Shown here one piece after another: positions 21,315 to 34,265 of a stretch of 64,000 nucleotides of DNA. Origin of the DNA: Hoplostethus atlanticus (taxonomy: Eukaryota; Chordata; Actinopteri; Trachichthyiformes; Trachichthyidae); assembly GCA_034670405.1 (NCBI GenBank), contig JAXDDX010000062.1, forward strand, positions 2,294,001-2,358,000, in the 5' to 3' direction. Position 1 is the stretch's first letter. Each line of letters begins with the position of its first letter. The notes below the pieces were generated by a model that saw only the letters and a program-made list of their open reading frames with translations, made no database searches and was not told where the DNA came from. The position numbers and the translations under genes are program-made.

Positions 21315-23533
21315 GGATCAGAACAGACCCCTTTCTCGGTCTCGGTTTTCTTTTTTTTTTTGCACATAGTACTTTTATAGTAAATGAATACACTGTCCCA
21401 AAACGACAGAAAAAAAATATGCAAAAGAAAATCAAAATATATATTTTTTCTTTCCCCCAACATCAACCACCAGGGGTAGGCTACAGTAATCAGTGGCTGC
21501 CCACTGTGTTGTGCAATAACACAGCATCCACATGCACACACAGTCCAGAGAGTCTTGGCAAAATAAAGGATGGGAGGAAATCTGCACAAATTTCCAATGA
21601 AACACCAAGAACTTGTCTAGGAGGACTTAGTCAGCTAGAAGGTATTTGTTGGTTCCCTTTTGTCAAGTCCTTGTGTTTGGGGTCATCTGGTTGCCATCTA
21701 ACAGCTAAAGTACGAATCCAACATGAAAGCACACAAGGGTCCTGTAAGTTTACTTGCCAAGCGAAGATGCATTGGTGACTTTGCTGACAGAACAAATGGG
21801 AAGCCCCGAGATTGATTGCGAGAACAACGCATCACATCCAAACAGCGCTGTAGTCGGGGTTGGGTAGTAGCAGGATACTTGTACAGAATAGTTACAGAGT
21901 TTACAATAGTTTACTACATTTTCAACCCATTTAGATGGAGACTTTATTATATTTTACATTATCAGTTGCTAAAATGCATCCTTGTATATGCTTGCCCACA
22001 CACACAAGGAGTCTGACACATAGCCAGCAAACCCTTCAAGCCTCCCTTCCTTCAGCCTCTGTCTAGGAAGACGCCATCCATCGTTCTCCCACATCTAATC
22101 CATTGATTTATGCAGCAGCTCAAGTCAAGTGCTGCCATTACTTTAGACCTGGCGCTGGCTTGACTCCATCAGCTGGCTTATAGTCCTTCCATCTCTCACA
22201 GATCTCTTAGCCAAACATCACTCTGCAGATGGGAGAAGTCAAGGATTCCCATGCTGAGGGGATTCACGCTCAAGCACCTGCTTGGTATGGAATATGTTGC
22301 TAGTGAATCCATTTTGTGTTGCTCATAAAATTTTGGACGGTGCACGGATTTGGCATCAGCAAATACGTAGAGAGTGAGGTGAATTGTTGTCATCATGCTC
22401 CATTTCTAGCCTGAGTGCCCCTGTGAAAACAGAAAGGAACACCATTGCATATGATGACCCTTTAGCCAAATCAGATATGCAGAGAGACACAGATAGATAG
22501 AGCAGGTGTTGACAACCGGACATATTTGCACAACATTTCTAGTGTCTTGTGGGGTACGTATACCGATTTCTCCTCTTCACTCAAAACAAAGTAAACACAT
22601 TTCTCTGTAGCGTTTTCAGGCAAACCGAACAGAAAAGAGGGAACGTGTAATGAATTAAGGATGAAAGAGGAAAGAAATGTGAAGAGGAAGGGAAGTATTA
22701 TTGTTGAATATTCTTGACTTATTGATTATTCATTAAAGGAAAATTCCAGTGCTAGTGCAATGATTGTGCACATGTCAAAAAAGCTTTATTATTATTGCAT
22801 GCTTGGAGCATGTAAATGCACAACATAATCAGATCATTATAGCATTCACATAAACAGTTAATTTTGTTCAATTGCCACTGCTTCATTATTGGTGGAAATT
22901 CTCGATCAGGATACATTTATTTGGAACGATGAAATATTCTGCATGTAAACGTGCCGTTATATATCATCAATCTGTGATGTCCGATGCATTCCAAGTTATC
23001 CAAGTTATTTTGTGATGAAGTGTTGTATTTACCTTTTTATTGTACCCACCTTCCCTCAACATGCCTTGTGTACATCAACTTCAGTTTCCTAAATATCCCA
23101 GAATGCCTTATAACAACCCCCCCAGAGAACGGGGATGAGCTTGTTGCTGCTGCGTTCACTTCATGTCGGACAAAGTGGAACAATGGGAAGATTTCCAAAT
23201 GAACTGCAGCAGGTTGAGCAGAAGTATACTTTTGTGAATATAACTAGTATTTAGTATTTGTATTAGCTCATTACTTATTTGTTACTTATTTACTTATTGT
23301 ATTACCCTATTATTTTTACTACCAACTTCCGTTGTTTGTATTTCTGAAATTTCTGATTTTCTTTCTGTTGCAATATGAATATCAGGGAGAGCCACTCATT
23401 AATTGGCATATAAGCACAACCTATCCCATGCTCTGTGCTGCATCCCAGACACAAATGTCACATATCGCAACAGCTGTTGGTGAAATCAACCCCAAACTGG
23501 TATCCAATTTGCAGCGATTGAGAGAAAAGTGTG
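21315..23533. other. Gene-poor stretch
   Basis: No gene was recognised. GTCGGGGTTGGGTAGTA near 21852 and TTAAAGGAAAATTCC near 22735 resemble ends of common fish repeats, but no partner ends were found. Confidence 0.4.
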
Positions 23534-23930
23534 TGTGGCAGACTGGGGGGAGGGAGGGGGGTAGGATTAGGTTGGACTCAGCACGGCTGCGGACAATTAA
23601 GGCTGATTGCAGCCGGGCCTTTTGTGTGTGGATGTGTGAGCAAGAGCGCCAGTGTGAGAGGCTGGCGGAGTGACTGAAAGTGGGAGGATCGGGGGTCGAC
23701 TGGGAGCGGAGAGACGAGCCAGCAGCAGCCGCGTCTGAGCGGGGTCCGCGGCTGGGGTGCCGGGAGAGAGGGAGGTGCGCGCGCCGAGGGAGATGCCGCT
23801 CCACACTGCCGTCCACGCCGGGGCCGGGTTTATTGATGGTGTAAATAAAACGGCCCTGCTGGCCAGTTAACTCTGCCTCCTGCCTTGTCTCTGTCTGTCA
23901 CGGACCCCGGTACAGTAGCAAGTTGCTACA
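23534..23930 (+). mobile_element. Solo LTR, copy 2
   Basis: The copy starts TGTGGCAGACTGGG and ends AGTTGCTACA, the TG...CA termini of an LTR, and is 397 bp long. AATAAA at 23844-23849 lies 81 bp from the end, as expected for an LTR polyadenylation signal. The flanks GTGTG and GTGTT are a near-perfect 5-bp target duplication. Compared with copy 3 it lacks a 46-bp block after the first 50 bp. A - strand open frame across it is an artefact of GC-rich LTR sequence. Confidence 0.8.
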
Positions 23931-24469
23931 GTGTTTTTTTAATAGATGGTGCTAAGCACGTCACTTTCTAAAGCATATTAAGCAGCACAGCTGTTCAAAT
24001 GCTGACATTTTTATGCGGCTTGTGGGGAAATGTCAGATTTTTGGAAGTGTTGAGAAGGCATGTGGTCGGATGTGTCAGATACCAAAGGAGAGCCAATTAG
24101 CATGTTTAAATAATTAGCCTCCCCTCGCCTTGATCGGATTCATGGTGCAACATTTAAACATTTATCCATTCCAGTTATGAGCACATCCCGTGGACACAAA
24201 TTCTGTCTCTCTCTGTCAGTCTCTCAGCCAGTATGTCCGTGCACTTTTTACTCTGTACTTAAACACAACAGGCGAGCAGGAGAGAATGCAGGGAGTAGGA
24301 GAACAAGTGAATGGTGATAATAGCGAGGCAGTGACTGGGCTTTGGATAGCAGCGTGGGCTACCAAACCTCTTCGGACGATGCAAAAAAGCAAAAACATCA
24401 ACTTCTTTAGAGGAATCGTCTATTTCGTGTATATATATAATCGTATATTTTTAACACCATATATTAAAG

Positions 24470-24922
24470 GTGCCTGTGGCAGACTGGGTTGAGGGAGTGG
24501 GTGGGGAGTGGGTGAGGCGTAGGCTGGATCCAGGAGAGAGTCGAGTCAGTGGACTGAGTCTCCCTGGACCCAGCACGGCTGCAGCCAATTAAGGCTGATT
24601 GCAGCCGGGCCTTTTTAACCTGAGTGTGCATGTGTGAGCGAGAGCGGTTCCGTCAGTGTGAGAGGCTGACGTGGTGAATGACTGAGTCTGACAGGTGATC
24701 GAGAGGATCGGGGCGCTCTGGGAGCCTGGTAGACTGGCAGCTTTGGTGCTCCGTGGCTGACCCGCCAGGAGAGACGGAGGTGCGCCAGCCGATCGAGACA
24801 TTATTATCTGAATTATCCGTGCTTGTTGCAAATAAAACGACCTGCTTGCCAGTTGACTGTGCTCCCCCGCCTTTGTCCCTGTCTGTCACGGACCCAGTAC
24901 TGTAGCAAGTTGCTACAGTGCC
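24470..24922 (+). mobile_element. Solo LTR, copy 3, with perfect 5-bp target duplication
   Basis: The LTR occupies 24475-24917 (443 bp), starting TGTGGCAGACTGGG and ending AAGTTGCTACA. It is flanked on both sides by GTGCC (24470-24474 and 24918-24922). AATAAA lies at 24831-24836. A 5-bp duplication, TG/CA ends and a late AATAAA indicate an LTR retrotransposon, most likely Ty3/gypsy-like, reduced to a solo LTR by recombination. No internal region, primer-binding site or polypurine tract remains. Confidence 0.88.
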
Positions 24923-27900
24923 GTTCACACCAAAATGTCTTTAGCTACCCTGAAGGTCATATGACCCAAATACACAGTGAGTTAGCAACTGCAGTTACAG
25001 CCCAGTTGAACTGCATTGGAGTGAACTCAAACAATTGAAAAGGGCTTAATAAAGACACATAAAATATAGAAAAATGTGATTAGCTAGTCCTAATGGGACT
25101 AGCCTATTAGTTGAGATCAATAGCGAAATATAAAACCTAAGTGTAGGAACAGGGTAGTGTAGATGAAACTACAGTAGCTATCTAACTGTGTTTGGTGGTC
25201 ATACAAACTTCAATGGAGTTTTATTTTCCAGCTCAATTCCTGGCCTTCACAAGCACAACACGTTAACTTGTGTTTCTGTTTCAGCTTTATTCATCCAGGG
25301 AAACTTGAATGAATGTTGCCTGCTCCTGCTCCACATTCACACAGTTCCACCAATTCACACCCTGGAGCTGCCAAGTACAACCACAAGTCGTCTACTGGGG
25401 GACCGACATACCCAATATAAATCAAGACTAGCTCCACAACTATCAGGTCTATATTCATGATCTTGGCCTCTATGGATAGACACCACCTTGGAATAGCTAT
25501 AGCCAGTGTGACTGTTACTCACCAGAGCAAACTGATAAACCAAAGGAGAACTTTACATTTCTAGCCTAAAAGGTCACCTGCATTAGAAAGTGAATCATCA
25601 CCATCATAGCAATGATGTGCATGGACAGACATGTTTCATAATTACTGCCTATCAGACATAGTTTGGACAGTTGGTTTGTAGTTTTGGCAGCTTTAAGGTC
25701 TTTAGATTCGACATTGAACTTTCTGTCAGCCATAACTCAAAGTACCAATGCAGGGTGGACTAATTTAGATGGCTTCAGGTAGCAGGTATAACGCAACCAA
25801 GCTCACTCCCCTTTTTTTCTGCTTTTCTCCGAAGACCTGCATACAGTAGATAAAACACTTAAAGATGCGGTGGGTAATGCGGCCTGGAGCAAAAAAAGAC
25901 GGTCCCTAAACTATGACAAATGCATCAGTTCACACAAAAAAAAGAAATCACAGTACACATCTTCCTGGACCCGTTCTTGAACGCATACAGAGTTAGCAAA
26001 CAACAAAAGAACTATCAATATGCTTGTCTAGTGTTCAATTCAAATTTGGCACCAACCGTTGAACCATTGAATGAGATTGATGAACAAGGAGATGATAAGC
26101 ACTGGAAAGGCTCTTAAGGGAAAAGTTACTCTGTGTCTCCATTTTTAGGATGAGTGGATCGAGCACTATGACAATGGTGTCCTTGTCGTATCACTGTGAA
26201 TCTCATTTGCGGGTTTGATTGACCAGATGTCAATGTGAGCGGCGAGAACGTGAGCAAATCTGTGTGAAATTTCAATGATGCAGGCCTTTCCAGAATAAAG
26301 GTTACTGCAGATATCATAGTTGCAGTTGGCCGTGCTAATGAGGCTTTTAATTTGGATTAATTTCTAGGTGAAAAGGGAACACAAGAAAATGCATCTATGG
26401 ATATAAAAAAAAAATGAAAAAGCATATTTCGGTGGCTAATCCTCGTCCCACTCTGATAGACGGCTGCATAACATTCAAGTTGAATCCAATGCCTCCTAAT
26501 CACAGCAGCGTGAATCTATCCTGCAGGGACCATTTGGCTGATACATGTGCGATCGCACGTCAGCGTTAAAAGACGGGGCAGCGGTGAGTCAACAGGATGT
26601 CTGCCATTTAGTAAATGGGACATCTGACGGTATCCCTTTGTGGAGATTCTTCGGAGGGGTTAGGACAGCCACAGACCAATTTGTAGCATTTACGATATAT
26701 TTCAGACATGCATTTGGATGATGAATTTGATTAGGTCTTAAAAAGCCATTTAATTATTTATTTTCTTGTCACCATAAACAAAAAAAACACTCGAGACCAC
26801 CGTCTAAATCAATCCCCAGAAAGCCACCTCAGAGAAGGTGGCCTCCCAACGCATATCCACCGCAAGAATTCTTATTAGAGGGATTGGTAAAGTCTGTCTT
26901 TGTCATCCTCCTAATCCTTTGGCCCTATGCTCTCTCTTCTCCCTTCCTTTCCCGATCCCTCTCCCTCGCCAGCTCCGAGGTAAAAAAAATCCCTCACCCC
27001 TTTCTCCCTGTTGTTATTTTAGTCTCCGCCGCACTCATGCCGGCCTAATGAAGTGTGGATGAGCGCTCCGGCAACTGGATCGCATTTATCATTGACTTTG
27101 AGTTTAGTTTACAGAGCTCTGAATAATTTATTATGTATGAATAGGGGTTTAGAGTCTATCACAGTTTGATAATGTATTCCTCCTTGAGGCCTTCCCTGAA
27201 TCCTGATGAGAAGAAAGCCTTTCACACACACTCACATGCATGGGCTGATACGGTCACTGTACAGTAGTGCTCGCAAATAGGCCCTGATCTCCCTGCTCAT
27301 CGCTTCAGGGGAAACGTTTTTTGTTTCTCTGCTCTAACCCAGCGCTCATTTGACGACGACATGCATGTTAGACATCAACTCCAACAACCTAAAAATATAT
27401 TAGTAAAAAATTATTATTAAAACAGGGTTGGAAGCTGTTTTGAGCTTTTTTCAGGATTTTTTTTTTGATTTTTAGGTCCTGAATTTTTTGGGGATTTTTA
27501 GGTCCTGAATTCCCTAAATGGTGCAGGTAGCAGCGATGGAGAACTACATGGTGATGCAGGCGTTGCATCAACATCTATTCAAGGGTCGAGGTTGGGATTG
27601 CCGGTTCTTCTGCAGGCGCGGCAGCTCGTGCTCACGTGCAAAGACCCACACTCACACCAAATTACATTCAGCACCAATCAATATCATAATTAAGCAGAGT
27701 GGTGACTGGTCTTGACAGAACTCTGGCGATGTGCCCCACCGGCTATCTATCAAGCTGGCTGTTGCTTCCCTCTCCCGCTGTATGTGTTTGATAGGTGGAA
27801 AGGTTAAGAAGGGTTGGGGGTAGGGGGGGGGGTAGGGGAGAGCAGTTAAGTACAGTTGAGAGGGATGAGAGACGAGGAGAAACAAGGGGTTTGGGAGAGG

Positions 27901-28142
27901 AGACGGGTCGAGTGTGGCCGGAAAAGAGAGGAAGAAAGCATCGAGGGGATAAGTGGTCTTTCAAGTGATGGGCGAAGAATAAACAGAGTGGATCTCGGCC
28001 GATGGATCTCTGAAGGTCACCTCTCTGTTCAAAAGGTCTGCCCTTCAAAAAGCGGTACTCGCAATACAGATGCGAGCACTATTTGGACATCTAAAATCAA
28101 GAATAGCAGCAATAGGTACTATGTTGAGATAAATGGAGAAAT
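24923..28142. other. Gene-poor stretch, possible conserved noncoding DNA
   Basis: No exon was recognised. The part 26120-26350 is unique-looking and AT-balanced with TAAT motifs and might be a conserved element. A short stem (GCTAGTCC/GGACTAGC) lies at 25083-25103 and a G-rich tract at 27811-27838. Confidence 0.4.
27811..27838 (+). other. G-quadruplex-forming G tract
   Basis: Four G runs (3, 5, 10 and 4 bases) separated by TT, TA and TA make a canonical quadruplex motif on the + strand. Confidence 0.7.
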
Positions 28143-28400
28143 GGTAAATCTATGAGCTGTGGTGGTAAATGGTAAATCACTGAGCTGTGGCTCAGTGGTA
28201 GAGCAGGTTGTCCACTGATCACAAGGTTGGCGGTTCGATCCCCAGCTCCTCCTGTCCACATGTCCTCCCAATGGTCAGGCCAGCACCTTGCATGGTAGCT
28301 CACTGCCATCGGTGTGTGTGTGTAAATGGGTGAATGAGAGGCATACATTGTAAAGTGCTTTGGATAAAAGCGCTATATAAATGCAGCCATTTACCATTTA
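28143..28400 (+). mobile_element. tRNA-derived SINE with inverted terminal 12-mers
   Basis: An A box-like GGCTCAGTGGTAGAGCAGG and a B box GGTTCGATCC (28232-28241) mark a tRNA-derived RNA polymerase III promoter. The 3' part reads AAAGTGCTTTGGATAAAAG then CGCTATATAAATG, a tail common to abundant fish SINE/LINE pairs. TAAATGGTAAAT (28166-28177) and ATTTACCATTTA (28389-28400) are exact inverted copies at the two ends. The leader GGTAAATC--TGAGCTGTGG is duplicated (28143-28162 and 28171-28190, 18 of 20). The exact family name is not assigned. Confidence 0.8.
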
Positions 28401-31400
28401 TACCTTAGCCCAGGATATAACCAATAACCGCGGAGCTAGCATCTTGCACAACTGCAATAACATGGTCATCGTAAATGCATTAGACAGAAGGCCAATTGAT
28501 GATGGAGGTTTAAGAGGCAAATTGTGTGCAAACTGCGACGTAGAATGGATGCGATGCAACCTGGCCTGTGCCAGCGTTGAAAACCTAGCACCAAAATAAA
28601 AGCTCCCCATCTGCGACCTGCATCATTTTTGTGAAACCAGGAACCTAAATTATCTTTCTGATATCAGTTTGAAACATTCCAAAGCTGTTTCAATATGAAT
28701 TCTTAATAATCCTACTGCAAAAATGTTGCGCTCCTTTGGCTTGATCTTGGCCACCTCCTGACGGAACGACGGCGGTTTGCGCAGAAAATTGGTCAAGGTA
28801 AAGTCACGGAGGGACTGGGATGTGTGTTTTCCAAAAACTGAGATTTCAAATTAAAATTTCAAAACATTCGTCAATTTTACAGTTTGGGTTTCCTCATGGT
28901 AATCCTGCATCTTGATCAAGCGCACACAAAGCAGTTAATAGATTTCAAATCGTAGTGGCTCCATATTTTTGCGTTTCTGCATGGGATTAACCTTATCAAA
29001 CCCCTGAAATGAGACACAACAGGTTGTAGATGTGTTGGTGGGACTGTGTTGTCTCATGTGTAGTGGATATTCGGACAATCTTTGCTTAAAGCTGCACTAA
29101 TTTTTACACTTTGGTGGCCCCAATGGCAGCGAGAGGTAACTATTTGAATTATTTGACTTTAGAAATGAATTGTTGGTACCTAATTTGTGACTTAGGCTGA
29201 TGAGACGGATGGACTTTGACATAAATATCTTGCAGAATGTAAAGAAAATCTCCAGTCTCCGTTCACATACAGCGGTTTTTACTTGTCATTCAGAGTGACA
29301 CGAGGGTATTGGAAAAGAGAAAAGCTTTTGAAAGAAATCCGCATGCAAACTCATCCTGACCCCCGGTGCTTCTCGGGAAAATGAGTTTTTGATGGACTGA
29401 GTGATTGACAGCGAGAGCTCTGTCTACCTCGTTAGGGCCAGCGTTGGGCAGTAATGGACCGTATTATTCAACAGGGATCAGCAAAAGGTCGAGAGGGACA
29501 CTTTGGGTGAATAAAGGATGACTAAATGACAACAGCATCCTAGATAATCTCTCCCCAGCTTTCCTACCACTGTGCCGTTGTTTGTTCCTGTGTGATTTGA
29601 TTGTCTGAATTGGAAGCAAGTGTGAAGTGGCAGGACTTTTTTTAAGTCATTAATTTGATATATCAATGTTGGGGAAATTAATTGCTCTTGGATCCCATGT
29701 TTAATGGTGGGAGGAATTATTTGGGTGGGGGAAATTACACTGAATTGGACCAGCCAGGCACATCACTTAAAATTGTTTTAGCCATCCTCTATGAATATCG
29801 CTCAGTTGGTTTTAACATGCAGTGCTTTGAATACTTCTAGAGGTTTTTCACCTTCTATAAGATTATTCTTAGCACTGTACTTTGAGCAAATGTCCCTTTT
29901 TTCACACCAGTCAAAAAACAAATTACAAAAGTAATCAAAAGTAATTATTAATTGTTAGTAATTAAATTCAGTAGTTAAAATACTGCCCGTCTCTGCCTGC
30001 AAGTCGCGTTGCTGCTTTGCCAATCACATGTAAAACTGAACTGTACACAGTACAATGAAATTAATGCATTCCATGATATTTATGTATTTCTCGAGGAGTT
30101 GAAGTATGGGAAGTTGACACCTACTGTCGTTACATTTTTCATTACTCAGCAGTACTGATGTGATTGGGTCTGTATCTAAAAAGCACTGAATTTGAATATC
30201 CAGCCCTTATAATAATAACTATACTTGTATAGCGACACTAGCAAGTGCACTATTAAATTAAACATTTTAAAGATAGACATCAGATATTGCCGGCTCAGCA
30301 CAATTAAGAAACCTTACTGGACTCCTGGCAAAACAAATTAATGCTGTATTAATGCTAATACAGCTGAATGACAGCAGTAACAAATTATCAATTAAATTAA
30401 AGTTTATAAAAATGAGTTAAAAGAAGATTGTCTAGGTTCTAGCTGCTACATTTTTTAGTAAAGTACTTCACAGATGAGGAAGGAGTGAATATAAGATGAA
30501 ATATAAGCATGAATAACTTCAGACGAGTATATGGAAAATCCTAATTTTACAGAGATGTCTGAGCTGGTGGAACCAAGAGTGAACTACTCTTTACACTTGA
30601 TTTGCATAATTCAGACCAAAATCAAAAATGACTCGCAAACGCCTGACAGCTGGATGTATATTAATTGCAGGGTTTCCAAGGTTTTGAAAAGTTGCATTTG
30701 GGAGAGTAAATATAAAAAAATCATATGTATAGTCATCAAGAAGAAGAGACATACAACATTTAAAGCAAAACTCCATTGGCCATTTTCAATGTGAAAATAG
30801 CTCTCTGGATTTGTATTTGATTTATTTTTGTAACTATCTGTGTTATTACTCATTGTTTTTATTCATGTATTCTCCCTTTTTTCGTTTTGTTATTATTATA
30901 CGTTTACCTCATTTTATTTAATTTCAGCACTTTTACTTCACACTCATTTGTGTTGGTGTGTGAAGCACTTTTTTTTTCAAAGTGATACACAAATAAAGTA
31001 ATAAAGTTATTGTATCATTTGATCCTTTTATAAAATAATTTAAATAGCCCTGCTAAAAAATTATAATAAAACATTTAAATTATAATAATTTCCTTTAGTA
31101 CATAGGACCTAGATTATCATGTATTGTTCCAAAACTGATGGCAGAGCAATTCAGTAAAACAATACATAATAATTATGTAATATAGGGTTATTTCAATTTT
31201 CTAGTTAATTATTTGTTTTTTTTATTATTTCTATGTTTGTTGCTGAGAGAGTCAATTGTCCTGGGACTGAAAGCTTTTATATTGGCAACCATGTGCATTT
31301 TAATTTTGTGGTACTTTTTCATTTATGACTTAATTATAAAGATAAGGTGGAATAATAAATAAATAAATATATAAATGAATAAATAAATAAATGAATTAAT

Positions 31401-33476
31401 TAACAAGGCGGACTACTTGACTCGGTTCTGATATTAATCAATTAAAAATGTAAATGCAAATTGCTTTTCACCATTATATAAAATGTATGACTTTGTCTGC
31501 TACTGTAAACAAGCTTTCATGAAATCAAACTTTGTTCTTACGGGAAGCCAAGCCCCTTCTCTAATCCAATTGTGTTAAAGATTTTATGTTTAGGGTCAAA
31601 TCGAAGTCTAAAATACTCCTTAACGATATTGAGTCAGACACAGCTGCTCGGGGTTTGTTTCCTCTTCCATATGAATTAGAAAATATTTACCCATAAAGCC
31701 CTCCTCTAAACACACAGAGGAAATCAATTAGACAAGGATCTATTCTGCAGCGCAAACCCAAGAGGGGAACCCCACGTGTGCGAACACATAGCTTTGTTCA
31801 TTAGCACAACATTCAATCAGCAACGCCTTCTTCTGAAAACACTCCATCAATGCCATTCATTACAGTATACCCGCAAATTCATCAAAGTTTGATTGAATTT
31901 CTCTTCCAGTGAGATACGCTCCCTTATGCCATGTAACTGCCAGTCAGCGCCACATCGGAGACAATGAACGGCTCTTCCGACCGGGCCCGCAGAGAAACCG
32001 CCTCGCTTTGGTGAGCCGGTGGACACCATTTTTTTTCCAAGTCAGTCACACGCTTATGGATTCTTTGTGTGGGTGATATGTATATTATCCCTGCATACGT
32101 GTACATTACCGCATGGGTTCAACTAAAGCCCCGTAGGCAGCAGTGATGAGGCTGGACTGATCAGAGAGCTCCGGCTTGGTGTCAGTCGTTGAGCCGTAAT
32201 GACTTGGATGGGGAGAAGTGTCATATCGAGTCCTTCTTATTCTTAATTTTTCAACACAGGCTCTTCCAAGTCATTATCTGTGAGCCTCAGGTGTGCTCAG
32301 GGGGGGAAAGGCAACCAAAAGCTCAATCATGGTGAGTTTGCTTTGATCAGCCAGATTCCCAGGTACCTGCTCACAACTCTGGTGGCGTGGTGAGCATATT
32401 GCTTTTCCAGTTGGCTCTCGAGTCTTGGTCAGAAAATGATTACTGCAAGAACCTTTCCTGCTTCCTTTCCTGCTTCTCATACCAATTACTGAATCAGTAC
32501 TGGACCCTCTGATCACTGATCAGCGTTTTACATTTCCGGGTTGTTTGGAATAAACAGAAGAAGAACTGGGCGGTAAGCATGAGCGGCAGTAGGCACCGTG
32601 GCTGAACAGACAAAGAAAAGAGCGCCACCTACAGAAACTTCATCAGCAGAAAGTCCAAGGCAAAAGATGTCATAGTACTGGTCACGCTGTTTGATTGACA
32701 GTTGATCTCTGGGAAGTGCAATGCAGAAACAGCACCAAAGATGGAGACAAAAGAGATAAAAAAAACAAAGATTTCACATATCGCACCACTTTGACTTAAC
32801 TGGGGACATAATTACATGTTGTGTTACCTCTTCTCCTTTGGAAGTAAAATTCAAATTGAATTGCATTCCTTCCCCCTCCTCTTCCCCATCCCCCGCTTAT
32901 CATCTCTCTCCATGTGCAGCGCAGCGGTTAATATTAGAGGACTTGATGCCATCGGAGCTTAGTGGCACAATTGAGGTAGCCGGGGACTAGCTGTGCTTTG
33001 AAACCCCCTTTTTCTTCAGAGGACAGGCGCTGAGATTTAACTCTGTAGTTTTGATCAACTTCATGACACTTCATCGCCCCAGCGGTCTTTGATAAAGTTG
33101 TCAAGTGCGCTAGCTGATGTAGCCGTGTGAAGTGAGCCATGGGAGTGACGGGAGAGCACCATCACGGTTGACCTGAGCACTACAAAGACTTGAAATAGTC
33201 AGACAGGGGAAGAGAGAGGAGACAGAAAGACAGGGAGAACGGGCCTGTTCCCAGCTAATCTCCCTCAGTCTCTAATCTGGATGAATTTTAAAGGCGCAGT
33301 AGTGTAGTATTTTTACCCATCACGTCATTGTCAGACAATTGGTAGCCTGTATCTCATGCCCGTGGTATTGTTAGTGCTATCAGAATTTCCCATAAACTCC
33401 CCTTCTTTCTTTCCCCCTCTCCCTATTGCTTTAGTTTTTTTCTTTAGCTGCTTTTTCCTATTAAAGGTCATGAGGT
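28401..33476. other. Gene-poor stretch
   Basis: No gene was recognised in about 5 kb. A repeat-like ATAATAATAACTATACTTGT followed by ATAGCGACAC lies near 30209-30240. A (AAAT)n/(AAAG)-type tract is at 31351-31400. The segments 29260-29440 and 31840-32040 look unique and may be conserved, but nothing identifies them. Confidence 0.4.
31351..31400 (+). repeat. Imperfect (AAAT)n tract
   Basis: AATAAATAAATAAATATATA followed by AATGAATAAATAAATAAATG. Confidence 0.85.
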
Positions 33477-33520
33477 CCAGAATCTATCCCAGCATGCACT
33501 GGGTGGACGGCAATGAAGAT
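33477..33520 (+). mobile_element. Short LINE 3'-region relic
   Basis: TCTATCCCAGCATGCACTGG followed by GTGGACGGCAATG resembles a segment often found near the 3' end of fish L2-type LINEs. Only about 40 bp are recognisable. Confidence 0.3.
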
Positions 33521-33722
33521 CAAAATTAAGACGTGGAGGAAATATGGCACCTCGAGGTTGTTGCATGACTGGGCAAGCTCATCAGGAAGCTACCAACAGT
33601 AACCTTAAAACAACTGCACAACAAAAACAACAGCAACAACCATTTATTCCACATTTCACTAAAAAGAACATCCAGTTCGTCTTAAAAAAAAGAAGTCAGC
33701 CAGTCTCCCAAATCCATGTTGA

Positions 33723-34075
33723 AAATATGGTCTGATGAAACAAAGGTAAAACTTTCATTTACAAAAGATGTGTTTGCTGCAGAGCCAACCCAGTCTATCA
33801 GCCAAAGAAGCTAGTAGCAGTAGCTCAAGATGCCAATACATTTTGGGGGGAAAGAATGTAATGCAACAGAAAAGCCCAAGTTAATTTAGTCACAGCCAAA
33901 TCAACCAAAGAATGACACAATGTAAGGAAGATCAGTTTCCTGTAATGGCCCAGTCAGAGCATCAATCAAATGGAAAATCTGTGGAATGGCATAAAGGGGA
34001 GCTGCATAGGAGGTCCCCTTGATATTTGAATGAGCTTGAACACCTCTGCAAAGAGGCGTTTGGTCTGTTTGCATG
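33723..34075 (+). pseudogene. Tc1-like transposase fragment, catalytic to C-terminal part
   Basis: The frame at 33728 reads WSDETKVKLSF, the first catalytic-Asp block of Tc1-like DDE transposases. The frame at 33956 reads WPSQS-N-MENLW-IK, corresponding to the WPSQSPDLNPIENLW block. The frame of NELEHLCKE (from 34029) matches the C-terminal region. Stops and frame changes lie between the blocks, so the gene is dead. The usual order is kept within this fragment. Confidence 0.7.
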
Positions 34076-34094
34076 TCAAAAACATTTAGGCTCC

Positions 34095-34265
34095 ATTAGT
34101 CCACCAAGAGCCACAAGATCAATTAAAACTAGTACAAAAAAACAACCAAGAATAACATCCAGAGATCTACAAGCCCCCATTGCTGCATCTGATGACATTG
34201 TGCATCCGTCAATAATAAGAAGAACACTGAATAGAAATGGCATTTATGCAATTGTCCAACAGTAG
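34095..34265 (+). pseudogene. Tc1-like transposase fragment, N-terminal HTH part
   Basis: The frame reads QPRITSRDLQAPIA, then HPSIIRRTLNRNGIY. This corresponds to the second helix-turn-helix region of Tc1-like transposases (PRITSRDLQ...RRLHKNGL). It lies just downstream of a C-terminal fragment, so the two pieces are in reversed order relative to an intact gene. Confidence 0.7.

Noticed and set aside
23421-23816. 131-codon - strand frame, and similar frames at 59.9-60.4 kb.
   Set aside because: They lie across the GC-rich LTR copies and recur only because the LTR sequence recurs.
28180-28250. A functional tRNA gene, because of clear A and B boxes.
   Set aside because: The sequence does not fold as a full cloverleaf by eye and continues into a SINE tail; it is a SINE promoter.
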